Shown here: in pieces, positions 46,252 through 54,288 of the stretch
Layout of the letters: each line of letters opens with the position of its first letter
Position numbering within the stretch: the first letter of the stretch is position 1
Assembly: GCA_964579825.1 (NCBI GenBank)
Contig: CAZOHT010000011.1
Location: forward strand, 1 to 64,000
From: SPCO01 sp964579825
Lineage (GTDB): Bacteria; Chloroflexota; Limnocylindria; Limnocylindrales; CSP1-4
Direction: 5' to 3'
Length of the DNA: 64,000 bases
Notes under the pieces: model-generated
Databases searched by the model: none
The model's input: only the letters and a program-made list of their open reading frames with translations
Told to the model about the DNA's origin: nothing
Translations under genes and position numbers: made by a program

Positions 46252-46553
46252 GGGGCGGACCCCGATGGTCCACCCATCCGACCGCCGAAGGTCGCCCGGG
46301 ACAGGATCGCCCGAGGGCTGGCATACTGCCCGCAACGCTCCCCAAGCGTCAGCCCGATAGACAGGCCACAACAGAAGAACGCCGCCCCCAACGGCAGACC
46401 CCTGTCACACCTTCGTCGGGTGATCGCTCGACGGCACCGATCCGGCTCACCCGGATCGAGCACGTCCCCTGCGACTCCGTTCCTGCCGCCGGCGGCCACA
46501 CCCACCGTCATCGCGTCTTCGCGCGGTGTTCCGGAGGAGAGGAGGCACGAACG
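46252..46553. other. 302-bp leader/intergenic region before the caspase-fold gene
   Basis: No gene seen. A CATACT hexamer near 46321 could be the -10, leaving a leader of about 225 nt. A 7-bp hairpin with a 5-nt loop (GATCCGG 46439-46445 / CCGGATC 46451-46457) lies within it. No known riboswitch family could be matched by eye. Confidence 0.4.
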
Positions 46554-47408
46554 TTGCCGGTCCCCGAACGAGGCGCCCAGCGGGCGTCCAGCCATCGAAC
46601 ACGGGCAGTCAAGCTGGCCATCCTGAGCCTGGCCGCGGCCTTCGCGCTCGGCTCCCTGGCGATCGCACCGGCCCCCGCGGCAGCGGCAGGCACCGGGATG
46701 AAGGTCGTCATCGTCGTGGGCCCGGTCGAGGGCAGCACGAGCCGCTACATCTCGACCGCCAAGAGCTACGCCAGCCAGGCTCGCTCGTACGGCGCGTCCG
46801 TCACCGAGATCTACAGCCCCAACGCCACCTGGCCCAAGGTGCGCGACGCGGCTCGCGGGGCGAACCTCCTGATCTACCTCGGCCACGGCAACGGCTATCC
46901 GAGCCCGTACGGGGCCTTCTCGGCCTACACCAAGGACGGGTTGGGCCTGAACTCGTCGGCCGGGAACGGCAACTCGAACACCAAGTATTGGGGCGAGTAC
47001 TACATCCGCAACTACATCCACCTCGCCCCGAACGCGGTGGTCATCCTCAATCACCTGTGCTACGCGTCGGGCAACTCCGAGCCGGGCCGGGCGAACCCCA
47101 CCAAGAGCGTCGCCATGCGACGAGCCGACAACTTCGCGGCGGGCTTCCTGCGCACCGGCGCGAAGGCCGTCTTCGCGATCGGCAACGGCAGCGCCACGCA
47201 CACGATCAAGTCCCTGTTCAACTCGAACCTGTCGATGTGGGGCATCTTCGCGACCGATCCCGGCCGCAACCTGCACTACGACTTCTCGTTCGACTCGACA
47301 CGGACGAAGGGGATGAAGGTCTGGATGGACCCGAGTTCGCCCGGCCGCTACTACCGGGCCGTGACCGGGGTCCTCGGCAGCTCGACGGCGTCCTTCCGGG
47401 GCGACTGA
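46554..47408 (+). CDS. Secreted caspase-fold (clan CD) protease-like protein
   Basis: 284 residues. Signal peptide (KLAILSLAAAFALGSLAI, AAA site). The mature part reads like a clan CD peptidase or gingipain/CHAT core: LLIYLGHGNG with His111 and VVILNHLCYASG with Cys169 form the likely His-Cys dyad, followed by FLRTGAKAVFAIG, the usual strand after the catalytic cysteine. Start is TTG 46554, 8 nt after GGAGG; no ATG precedes the signal. Substrate and activation unknown; a non-catalytic relative is possible. Confidence 0.7.
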   Translation: MPVPERGAQRASSHRTRAVKLAILSLAAAFALGSLAIAPAPAAAAGTGMKVVIVVGPVEGSTSRYISTAKSYASQARSYGASVTEIYSPNATWPKVRDAARGANLLIYLGHGNGYPSPYGAFSAYTKDGLGLNSSAGNGNSNTKYWGEYYIRNYIHLAPNAVVILNHLCYASGNSEPGRANPTKSVAMRRADNFAAGFLRTGAKAVFAIGNGSATHTIKSLFNSNLSMWGIFATDPGRNLHYDFSFDSTRTKGMKVWMDPSSPGRYYRAVTGVLGSSTASFRGD

Positions 47409-47431
47409 CCGAGCTTCGGCTCACCCGGCGT

Positions 47432-48742
47432 TCAGCCAGTGGCTCCCGTGGCGGTCAGCGGATCGTCCGGGAGCCGCTCCGTGTCCGGGGCCGGATCCGT
47501 GGCCGCGGTGATGGCGATCCCGCGGTACAGCACGAGCGACAAGGCGCCCCCGGCCAGGACGACCGCGCCCGACAGCAGGAACACGGTCCGGACGCCCACC
47601 AGGTCCCCGAACACGCCGGCGAACACCATGGAGGCGATGCCGGCGCCGGACATGGCCGCCTGCAATGTCGCCATGACCCGGCCACGAGCCGCATCGTCCA
47701 CGCCGGTCTGCATCAGGGTGACCACGCTGGCCTGGACGGGCGTGACGAGCCAGCCCATGAGGAAGAGCAGGATCAGCACGTGCGCGAGGCTCGTCGACTG
47801 GCCGACGAGCGCGACGATGGCGCCCAGCCCGATCAGGCAGACCGTCACGATCGTCGTGGCGCGCAACCGGGCGGCCAGGATGCCGACCACGCCGGCCGAC
47901 AGGATCATCGACACGCTCTGAGCGAGATCCACGGCGCCGAGCCAGGCCGGACTCACCACGAGCACCCGGATGAGGAGCGGCAGGAACAGCACATTCACGG
48001 CGCCCAGTCCGAACATGGTCACGGCCAGCGCGAGCAGGGTCACCCACAGGACCCGTGTCCCGGTCACGATCCGCAGGCCCTCCACGACGGACGCCCCGAC
48101 CCCGGTCCCGGCGACGTGCTCGGCGTCGCTCGGCCGTCCGGCCTCGCGGCTCACGCCGTAGACCAGGAGCATCGAGAGCGCGAAGGTGGTGGCGTCGAGG
48201 ATGAATGCCGGCCAGGTCGTGCCGGCGATCCCGACGATGAGGCCGGCCAGTCCCGCCCCGATCACGCCTGCGATCACCCGGGTCGCCTGGGTGACGGCAT
48301 TCGCGGCCAGGAGGCCGTCGGCCGGGACGACCCGCGGGACGAGCGCGCCGCGGGCGGGCGTGAAGAACGTGCCGATCGATGCCTGGATGAAGGCCAGCGC
48401 CAGCAGCGCCGGCAGCATCGCCGCGGAGTCGATGGCGACGAAGCCCAGCACGGTCACGGCCCGCAGGCCGTCGGACACGAGCATGATCCGGCGCCGGTCC
48501 CAGCGATCCGCGTAGGAGCCCGCGACCATGCCGATCGTCAGTGGCGGGATGGCGAGGACGATCGCGACGGCCGCCAGGGCCAGCGTCGAACCGGTCAGCT
48601 GATTGACCATGAGCATCAGGGTCAGGAGGGTCAGGCCATCGCCGACGTCCGAGATCCCCTGGGCGATCCACAACCGACGGAAGTCCGGGATGCGCAGGAC
48701 GTCGCGAGCGCCGAGGGCGGGGGAGGGGACGCGCTCAGTCAT
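47432..48742 (-). CDS. MFS transporter (MFS_3-like exporter)
   Basis: 436 residues, about twelve membrane helices, with the signature GMVAGSYADRWDRRRIM. Same group as the 32798-34057 exporter. Third gene of an operon with an HTH regulator (8-bp overlap) and a small protein, so it is probably the efflux pump under that regulator's control. Confidence 0.9.
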   Translation of the reverse strand: MTERVPSPALGARDVLRIPDFRRLWIAQGISDVGDGLTLLTLMLMVNQLTGSTLALAAVAIVLAIPPLTIGMVAGSYADRWDRRRIMLVSDGLRAVTVLGFVAIDSAAMLPALLALAFIQASIGTFFTPARGALVPRVVPADGLLAANAVTQATRVIAGVIGAGLAGLIVGIAGTTWPAFILDATTFALSMLLVYGVSREAGRPSDAEHVAGTGVGASVVEGLRIVTGTRVLWVTLLALAVTMFGLGAVNVLFLPLLIRVLVVSPAWLGAVDLAQSVSMILSAGVVGILAARLRATTIVTVCLIGLGAIVALVGQSTSLAHVLILLFLMGWLVTPVQASVVTLMQTGVDDAARGRVMATLQAAMSGAGIASMVFAGVFGDLVGVRTVFLLSGAVVLAGGALSLVLYRGIAITAATDPAPDTERLPDDPLTATGATG

Positions 48743-49364
48743 CGGTCGTGGTCTCCTCTGCCGTGCCGGCCATCGGGTAGAAGCCGAGCACGATCCCGTA
48801 CGGCGTGCCGGCGGTGTCGGGCAGCTCGTCGTCGTACGACTCGAGCAACGCCTGGAGACGCGCCCGGAACTCCGTCGCGCGCTCCGGCGTGAGGCGGGCC
48901 AGGCCCTTGGCGAGGATGACCTTCCGAAGGGGGTCGGCGTCGTCGGTCAGGTCGATGGCGCCAAGGCGGATCCCTCGCTCGATATCGTCGCGGGCGCCGT
49001 CGAAGATGGTCGTGAGCATGTCATGGAGGACGGGCTCGTCTCCGGTCAGCAGGCCACGGTCCAGCTTGACGCTCCGTTGGGCGACCCGATAGCTCGTCTC
49101 GATGATGCCGGAGACGACACGGGTCCCGACCGGTCGGATGAGCTCGCGCTCGACGAGCAGATTGACGTGGTGATACAGCTTGGTCTGGGACACGTCGAGC
49201 GCGGCCGCGAGCCGCTTGACCGTGAAGACCTCGTCATGGCCCGCCGTCATCAGCTCCAGGATGCGCAGGCGGAGCGGGTCGGACAACGCCTTGAGCGTTT
49301 CCACGTCCGAGATGCTCCGCTCCGCCAGCGGCTCCGGGCCCAGGTCCACGATATCGTCCGGCAT
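48735..49364 (-). CDS. Winged-helix (ArsR-like) transcriptional regulator
   Basis: 209 residues. ALSDPLRLRILELM starts an ArsR-type winged helix with the recognition helix in LDVSQTKLYHHVNLLVE; the C-terminal ~110 residues are a helical effector domain without the metal-binding cysteines of ArsR/SmtB. It lies between a small protein and an MFS exporter in one transcript and may repress the shared promoter through the inverted repeat at 49656-49695. Confidence 0.87.
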   Translation of the reverse strand: MPDDIVDLGPEPLAERSISDVETLKALSDPLRLRILELMTAGHDEVFTVKRLAAALDVSQTKLYHHVNLLVERELIRPVGTRVVSGIIETSYRVAQRSVKLDRGLLTGDEPVLHDMLTTIFDGARDDIERGIRLGAIDLTDDADPLRKVILAKGLARLTPERATEFRARLQALLESYDDELPDTAGTPYGIVLGFYPMAGTAEETTTDD

Positions 49365-49371
49365 CGTCGGG

Positions 49372-49599
49372 TCAGTCGGTCAGCGACGGCTGCTGGGCTC
49401 CCGTCGGGGCGACCAGCGCCTGCCCGAGGCCGATCAGCGCGTTGCCCACGCGAACGCGGACCGGGACCGACCCGGTCACAGCCGACAGCGCGGCCAGACG
49501 CTCCGAGTGCGCCTCGTGGTGTCGAGCCTGCATGCGGTCGTTCGCGAGGGACAGGGTCAGGTCGAAGGTCGATCGCCCCTGTGCCTGGTGCTGTGCCAT
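49372..49599 (-). CDS. Small protein of unknown function
   Basis: 75 residues, no recognised family, no membrane segment. A strong Shine-Dalgarno (GGGAGGTGA) precedes the ATG. First gene of the regulator-exporter operon; ends 7 bp before the regulator start. Confidence 0.65.
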   Translation of the reverse strand: MAQHQAQGRSTFDLTLSLANDRMQARHHEAHSERLAALSAVTGSVPVRVRVGNALIGLGQALVAPTGAQQPSLTD

Positions 49600-49655
49600 G
49601 TCCTGTCACCTCCCTGGACTCGGCTGCTGGAGCCGGTCCTCCCATGTCGTAGTGA

Positions 49656-49695
49656 ACATTCAGCAGAAGTTGAACGTAATGTACCGCTGAAATGT
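49656..49695. promoter_or_regulatory. Candidate operator (imperfect inverted repeat)
   Basis: ACATTCAGC at 49656-49664 and GCTGAAATGT at 49686-49695 are inverted with one extra base. They flank the -10 of the minus-strand promoter, a site where the HTH regulator could block transcription. Confidence 0.4.
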
Positions 49696-49705
49696 CACCT
49701 GTCAA
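49678..49705 (-). promoter_or_regulatory. Promoter of the small-protein/HTH/MFS operon
   Basis: On the minus strand TTGACA (49705-49700), 16-nt spacer, TACATT (49683-49678). One of the few consensus-like -35 elements in the window. Confidence 0.6.
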
Positions 49706-49786
49706 GCCCCCGGTGGGATCCATCCGGATCCGCGCGGGTCCAGGCCCGCACAGTAGCGCCATGATTCACAAAATGCAAGTCCGATA

Positions 49787-49816
49787 TTGACAAAAAGAAA
49801 GGTGATGTTCTATAAC
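49787..49816 (+). promoter_or_regulatory. Promoter of the DUF2089/DUF4097 operon
   Basis: TTGACA (49787-49792), 18-nt spacer, TATAAC (49811-49816), in an AT-rich patch. Near-consensus sigma-70 promoter, leaving a ~35-nt leader with AGAGGT before the ATG. Confidence 0.75.
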
Positions 49817-49856
49817 GTCATCAACAACCCGACGAACAGAGGTCAGCGATACCCAG

Positions 49857-50273
49857 ATGCCACACGATGTCATCGCCACCTGTCCGGTCTGCTCGAGCGA
49901 ACTGGCGGTCACGCGACTCCATTGCGGCAGTTGCGGGACGACGCTCGAAGGCGACTTCAGCGTCGGACGGTTCGGGCGGCTCAGCCGCGAACAGCTCACG
50001 ATCCTGGAGAGCTTCCTGCGCTCCCGCGGCAACCTGCGCGACATGGAACGGGAGCTCGGGATCAGCTACCCGACCGTCCGCTCGCGCGTCGAGGCGCTCG
50101 TGCGAGCCCTCGGCTTCGGACCGCGTGACGGCGATGACGCGGATACGGTCGTGACCGAGGTCGCGTCCCCGGCGGCCTCGCGCCAGGACATCCTGGAGGC
50201 GCTCGCCCGTCACGAGATCAGCGCAGAGGATGCGGCTGTCGCGATCCGTGCCCTCGGGACGAACCCGTCATGA
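49857..50273 (+). CDS. DUF2089-family zinc-ribbon/HTH regulator
   Basis: 138 residues. Two CxxC knuckles (CPVCSS, CGSCGT) form a zinc ribbon; then LTILESFLRSRGNLRDMERELGISYPTVRSRVE is a helix-turn-helix of the DUF2089 family. The C-terminal hairpin ILEALARHEISAEDAAVAIRAL matches short helical hairpins in both downstream proteins. Probably the operon's regulator. Overlaps the next gene by 4 bp. Confidence 0.87.
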   Translation: MPHDVIATCPVCSSELAVTRLHCGSCGTTLEGDFSVGRFGRLSREQLTILESFLRSRGNLRDMERELGISYPTVRSRVEALVRALGFGPRDGDDADTVVTEVASPAASRQDILEALARHEISAEDAAVAIRALGTNPS

Positions 50274-51328
50274 GCGCGTCGGTCTCGACGGTCATCGAGC
50301 ACGAGGTCGGGGCGACCGGGCTGATCGCCATCCGGGTCCACTCGAGTGCGGTCCGCCTGCGCGCCGTCGACGGATCGACCGCGCGGATCACCGATCCGAC
50401 CGGCACCCTGGAGCGCTCGGCCCGGATCGAGCGGGGGCCCGGCAGCCTGTCCGTCCGGGCCGGCCATGCCGACCGGACGTTCAGCCTCGGCGTCGCGTCG
50501 GTGGAGTTCGTGGCCGGTCGGCGGACACCGGACCTCGACGTCGAGGTCCCGTCCGGGGCCACCGTGGTCATCGAGTCGGCCAGCGGTGACCTGACCGCGG
50601 TCGGGCTGACCGGCGATCAGCGGTACCGCACCGCATCAGGTGACGTGGACCTGCGGGAGGTGTCCGGTCGACTCGCCCTGGACGGGGTGTCCGGCGACGT
50701 GACCGTGGTGACGAGCGGCTCGAGTGCCATCGCGGCGCGGACCGTGTCCGGCGACCTCCGCATCCGCGGCGGTCATGACCTGACCGCCTGCCGGATCGCC
50801 ACGACCAGTGGTGACATCCAACTGGAAGGTCGGTTCACCGGATCGGGTCCGTTCTCGATCGAGACCGTGAGCGGTGACACGCTCCTGGCCCCGTCGGGCG
50901 GCGTCCGGATCGAGGCCAAGACGGTCACGGGCGACCTTCGATCGACCGTGCCGTCCAGTCAAGATGGTGGGCGAGGCGCGCGGACGATGACCATCCGGGA
51001 CGGCGGCGCGACCCTCACCGTCCGGTCGCTGTCCGGCGACATCCGGGTCGAGGAGCCGGCCCGGGCCGTCCGCCCGTCCGGGGACACGCCGACCATCGCG
51101 CTCGCGGCCCCGACGGCGCCCGTCGCACCGGAGGCGCCTCGCCCGCCGGAGCCGCCCCTGGCCCCGCCGTCACCGGTCGGCGTGGCGGCGGCCGACGCCG
51201 TCCGGTCCACCACGGCGGGCGACCCGATGACCATCCTCCAGGCGCTGGAGCGTGGCGAGATCGACGTCGACGAGGCGTCCCGGCGCCTCGCGGCCCTCGA
51301 TGCCGGGCAGCCGGGGCCGCTCGCGTGA
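50270..51328 (+). CDS. DUF4097 beta-repeat protein with C-terminal SHOCT-like hairpin
   Basis: 352 residues. Residues ~70-260 are a right-handed beta-repeat ('toast-rack', DUF4097) with recurring SGD(V/L/I) and TVSGD turns at roughly 15-22-residue spacing, as in YvlB/LiaX. A Pro-rich linker and the hairpin ILQALERGEIDVDEASRRLAAL end the protein. No signal peptide or TM is obvious, so its cellular site is unclear. Relatives belong to envelope-stress systems. Confidence 0.87.
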   Translation: MSASVSTVIEHEVGATGLIAIRVHSSAVRLRAVDGSTARITDPTGTLERSARIERGPGSLSVRAGHADRTFSLGVASVEFVAGRRTPDLDVEVPSGATVVIESASGDLTAVGLTGDQRYRTASGDVDLREVSGRLALDGVSGDVTVVTSGSSAIAARTVSGDLRIRGGHDLTACRIATTSGDIQLEGRFTGSGPFSIETVSGDTLLAPSGGVRIEAKTVTGDLRSTVPSSQDGGRGARTMTIRDGGATLTVRSLSGDIRVEEPARAVRPSGDTPTIALAAPTAPVAPEAPRPPEPPLAPPSPVGVAAADAVRSTTAGDPMTILQALERGEIDVDEASRRLAALDAGQPGPLA

Positions 51329-51723
51329 GCGGCGACGACGCCATGGATCGCATCCTTCGGCTCGTTGCCGACGGTCGGATCACCGCCGAGGAGGCGGGTC
51401 CGATCCTCGATGCCCTGGCGGGCGCCGGCCGGGATGAGGCCGATCGGTCGAACCCAGCCATGGGATCCGCGTCCGCCGGGGGGTCGAAGGCGTCCTCCGA
51501 CGGTTCGCCGGCGCGCGCGATCCGGATCGAGGTCAGCGAGTCGGGGCGCCAGGTGGTGAACCTGCGCGTCCCGCTCGCCCTCGGTCGAGAAGCGCTCAAC
51601 CGGATCCCGGGGCTGTCGGAGTCGCTCACGGATCGCGTGCGCGAGGCGATGGCCTCCGGGTTCAAGGGCTCCATCGTCGACGTCGACGACGAGGGCGGCG
51701 GCGTTCGGATCTACCTCGAGTAG
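51325..51723 (+). CDS. SHOCT-like hairpin protein, third gene of DUF2089/DUF4097 operon
   Basis: 132 residues. Starts with the same helical hairpin type (ILRLVADGRITAEEAGPILDAL) found at the C termini of the two preceding proteins, then a linker and a C-terminal alpha/beta segment (IRIEVSESGRQVVNLRVPL ... GGVRIYLE). GTG start overlaps the previous stop. Function unknown; likely acts with its neighbours. Confidence 0.8.
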   Translation: MSGDDAMDRILRLVADGRITAEEAGPILDALAGAGRDEADRSNPAMGSASAGGSKASSDGSPARAIRIEVSESGRQVVNLRVPLALGREALNRIPGLSESLTDRVREAMASGFKGSIVDVDDEGGGVRIYLE

Positions 51724-51782
51724 GGGACGGATCCGGCCTCGGCGCGCCGGCCTCGCGCGGCTCGTCGCCCCGAGGCGTCCCC
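51723..51782. terminator. Bidirectional terminator-like stem
   Basis: GGGGACG (51723-51729) with CGTCCCC (51776-51782), and GCCTCGG (51736-51742) with CCGAGGC (51770-51776), form nested stems sharing one base, between convergent genes. Confidence 0.5.
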
Positions 51783-51784
51783 GG

Positions 51785-53005
51785 TCAGGCGACCGGCACG
51801 CCGCCCTTGACCACGGCGAGCGGCTCGCGCAGCGTCGCGACATCGGCGAGCGGGTCCGACCCGAACGTCACGAGGTCGGCGAAGCGTCCCGGCTCGAGCG
51901 TGCCGACCCGATCCTCCCAGCCCATCAGCTCGGCCGCGGTCGCCGTCGCGGATCGGATCGCCTCCGCCGGGGTCTGCCCATGGCGGACCTGGTAGCCGAA
52001 CTGGATCGCGTTCATCCCGTGCGGGTAGACGCCACTGTCGGTCCCGAAGGCGATCTTGACCCCGGCCCGGACCGCCTTCGCGAATCCGTCGCGCTGCGCC
52101 TGCGTCGTCTCGACGTTCTTCACCATCGTCTCGGCCGGCCAGCCCGCGCGCTCGCCCTCCTCGGCGATCCAGTCCCCGTCGTAGATGTCGGCGACCAGGT
52201 ACGTCCCGTGGCGGACCATCAGCTCGATGCCCTCGTCGTCGATGAGCGAGCCGTGCTCGATGGAGCGAACGCCGGCCCGGATGGCCACCTTGATCCCCTC
52301 GGTCCCGTGCGCGTGGGCGGCGACATGGACGCCCTGGCGCCAGGCCTCGTCCACGGCCGCCTCCACCATCGGGGCGTCGAGCTCGACGAACCCGGTCTTC
52401 GTCCCGCGGGTCAGGACCGCACCGGTGACGATGAGCTTGATGACGCCCGCGCCTCCGCCGATCAGGGCTCGGACCTTCTCGCGCATCTCGTGAGGCGTGC
52501 TCACGACACCGAACCGCAGGTCGCCCGGGATCCCGATGTCGCGCGCAAGACCCGTGACGTCGCCGCCACCACCCGGGCTCGTGATCATCGCGCCGCAGGA
52601 CTGCATCCGGGGACCGGGCGTCCAGCCCGCGTCGATCGCCCGGGCGAGTTCGACGTCCACGAACGACCGGAAGGAGCCGACGTCGCGGACCGTGGTGAAG
52701 CCGGCTCGCAGGGTCGTCTGCGCGTTCCGGACGCCGATGAGGGCCTCCTCCGACCTGGACGTCATCGTGCCCGGGACGCCCGCGTACTCCATCTCGCCGA
52801 CCTGGTGGCTGTGGCAGTCGATGAGCCCGGGGAGGACCCACGAGCCGGGGAGCGTCAGCGCCGCCGCCCCCTCCGGTGCGTCGGCGCCGGGCCTCAGGAT
52901 CGCGGCGACCCGACCGTCCTCGACGAGGACCCGTGCGCCGTCCGACCAGGTACCGGTCGCGACGTCCAGGAGATGGTCGGCGTGGATGAGGGTGCGCGTC
53001 GTCAT
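51785..53005 (-). CDS. Metal-dependent amidohydrolase (imidazolonepropionase-like)
   Basis: 406-residue TIM-barrel amidohydrolase. LIDCHSHQVGE supplies the metal HxH on strand 1; a lysine/His region (VIKLIVTGAVL), HAHGTEG, SIEHGSLID and FGTDSGVYPHG (metal Asp) follow in order. Related proteins cleave Xaa-Pro dipeptides or organophosphates. No signal peptide. Leaderless start. Substrate unknown. Confidence 0.88.
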   Translation of the reverse strand: MTTRTLIHADHLLDVATGTWSDGARVLVEDGRVAAILRPGADAPEGAAALTLPGSWVLPGLIDCHSHQVGEMEYAGVPGTMTSRSEEALIGVRNAQTTLRAGFTTVRDVGSFRSFVDVELARAIDAGWTPGPRMQSCGAMITSPGGGGDVTGLARDIGIPGDLRFGVVSTPHEMREKVRALIGGGAGVIKLIVTGAVLTRGTKTGFVELDAPMVEAAVDEAWRQGVHVAAHAHGTEGIKVAIRAGVRSIEHGSLIDDEGIELMVRHGTYLVADIYDGDWIAEEGERAGWPAETMVKNVETTQAQRDGFAKAVRAGVKIAFGTDSGVYPHGMNAIQFGYQVRHGQTPAEAIRSATATAAELMGWEDRVGTLEPGRFADLVTFGSDPLADVATLREPLAVVKGGVPVA

Positions 53006-53011
53006 CCGCCG

Positions 53012-53017
53012 AGACTA
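53012..53017 (-). promoter_or_regulatory. -10 element, leaderless start of amidohydrolase
   Basis: Minus-strand TAGTCT, 6 nt, ATG at 53005. Confidence 0.55.
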
Positions 53018-53029
53018 GCAGTCCCGCAC

Positions 53030-53035
53030 TACCAT
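53030..53035 (+). promoter_or_regulatory. -10 element, leaderless start of HhH-GPD gene
   Basis: TACCAT, 7 nt, ATG at 53043. The in-frame ATG at 53034 lies inside this hexamer, so 53043 is preferred. Confidence 0.5.
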
Positions 53036-53042
53036 GGCGCGC

Positions 53043-53618
53043 ATGACGATCCCCACGTCGCTCCCGTTCACCGGCGACCCCGAGTCCGACGCGCTCCTCG
53101 TGAGCGAGCCCCTCGCGCTGCTCATCGGCTTCGAACTGGACCAGCAGGTCACCGTCCAGAAGGCGTTCAGCGGCCCCGCCGAGCTCCGGCGCCGGATCGG
53201 GCACCTCGACGCGGCCCGGATCGCCGCGATGGATCCCGAGACCCTCGCCACGGTCTTCAAGACACCGCCCGCCCTGCATCGCTTCCCCGGCAGCATGGCC
53301 GAGCGCGTCCAGGCGCTCTGCCAGGCCATCGCCGACGAGTACGGCAACCGGGCCGAACGGGTCTGGACCGAGGCGGCCACCGGCAAGGACCTTGAGTCTC
53401 GCCTGCTGGGCCTGCCCGGGATCGGGGCCATGAAGGCGAAGGCGATCATCGTCATCGTCGGCCGGCGCTATGGGATCAAGCCGCCCGGCTGGGACGACGT
53501 CGCGCCGACCTTCCCGACGCTCGGCGATGTCGACTCGGCCGAAGCGCTGGCCGCGTACCAGGCCGGCAAGCGCGCCAAGAAGGCCGAGGCGAAAGCCGCC
53601 AAGGCCGCCAAGGCCTGA
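53043..53618 (+). CDS. HhH-GPD base-excision repair protein
   Basis: 191 residues of the HhH-GPD superfamily. The helix-hairpin-helix reads LLGLPGIGAMKAKAIIVIVGRRYG; the C-terminal GW DD contains the likely catalytic aspartate. An N-terminal LLIGFELDQQVTVQKAF is typical of the small actinobacterial/Chloroflexota 'HhH-GPD-type base excision' family. The end is a Lys/Ala-rich tail. Substrate lesion unknown. Confidence 0.87.
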   Translation: MTIPTSLPFTGDPESDALLVSEPLALLIGFELDQQVTVQKAFSGPAELRRRIGHLDAARIAAMDPETLATVFKTPPALHRFPGSMAERVQALCQAIADEYGNRAERVWTEAATGKDLESRLLGLPGIGAMKAKAIIVIVGRRYGIKPPGWDDVAPTFPTLGDVDSAEALAAYQAGKRAKKAEAKAAKAAKA

Positions 53619-53691
53619 CCGCCATCCGGCCCGTGCCCGCACCCGGGCCCGGGGCGTCGGCACGGCACCCGGGGTAGACTGGCCCCACCCC

Positions 53692-54288
53692 GTGACCGAC
53701 CCCGTCGACGATCCCACGCCGCCCTCCGCCGCCCCCAGACCCAAGCGGGCCCGCAAGTTCGTGATGCCGGACGCGCATCACGATGAGCGCACGACGAAAC
53801 GGATCGAGGCGTTCATCGAGGGACCGCCTGAGCTCCGGCAACGCCGCCAGGGGCCCTACATCGAGCGCGAGCGTCGTCCGGTCGAACTCGACACTCGCGC
53901 GGACTGGCTCGGAGCCCTTCGCTACGAGGCGGCCCGCCACGCCCGCTACGGCCGACCCGCGTCGGTCCTGCTGGTCGAACTGCCCGGCGGGCAGGGCGAC
54001 GTGGCCTATGACCGGATGGCCCGCCAGTTCACCGACGTCGTCCGCGCCGAGGCGCGCGATCCCGACCGGGTCGTCCGGATGGGTCGGTCGCGGTTCCAGC
54101 TGCTGCTGCCCGAGACCTCGTCGCGAGCGGCGCATGCGGCGGCCGATCGGCTGCAGCGCGCGTTCACGGCCACCCAGGGCGGCTCCTCCGCGTTCCGGCC
54201 CGGTCTGCGGATCGAGATCGCGACCCCCCATCGGACCGAGTCGCTGGAGGAATCCCTCGAACTGGCGGAGCGTCGCCTCAGGTCGTAG
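53692..54288 (+). CDS. Degenerate GGDEF-domain protein
   Basis: 198 residues. After a charged N terminus, residues ~70-198 have the fold pattern of GGDEF domains (DWLGALRYEAARHARYGRP ... VVRMGRSRFQLLLPETSSRAA), but GRSRF at 131-135 replaces GG[DE]EF, so it should not make c-di-GMP. Possibly a c-di-GMP or GTP sensor. GTG start; a TAGACT hexamer lies 11 nt upstream (53675-53680). Overlaps the convergent DUF3037 gene by 11 bp. Confidence 0.75.
   Translation: MTDPVDDPTPPSAAPRPKRARKFVMPDAHHDERTTKRIEAFIEGPPELRQRRQGPYIERERRPVELDTRADWLGALRYEAARHARYGRPASVLLVELPGGQGDVAYDRMARQFTDVVRAEARDPDRVVRMGRSRFQLLLPETSSRAAHAAADRLQRAFTATQGGSSAFRPGLRIEIATPHRTESLEESLELAERRLRS

Noticed and set aside
46330..46553. Known riboswitch (c-di-AMP, c-di-GMP) upstream of the caspase-fold gene
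   Set aside because: I looked for GEMM and ydaO landmarks and found none; only generic hairpins remain.
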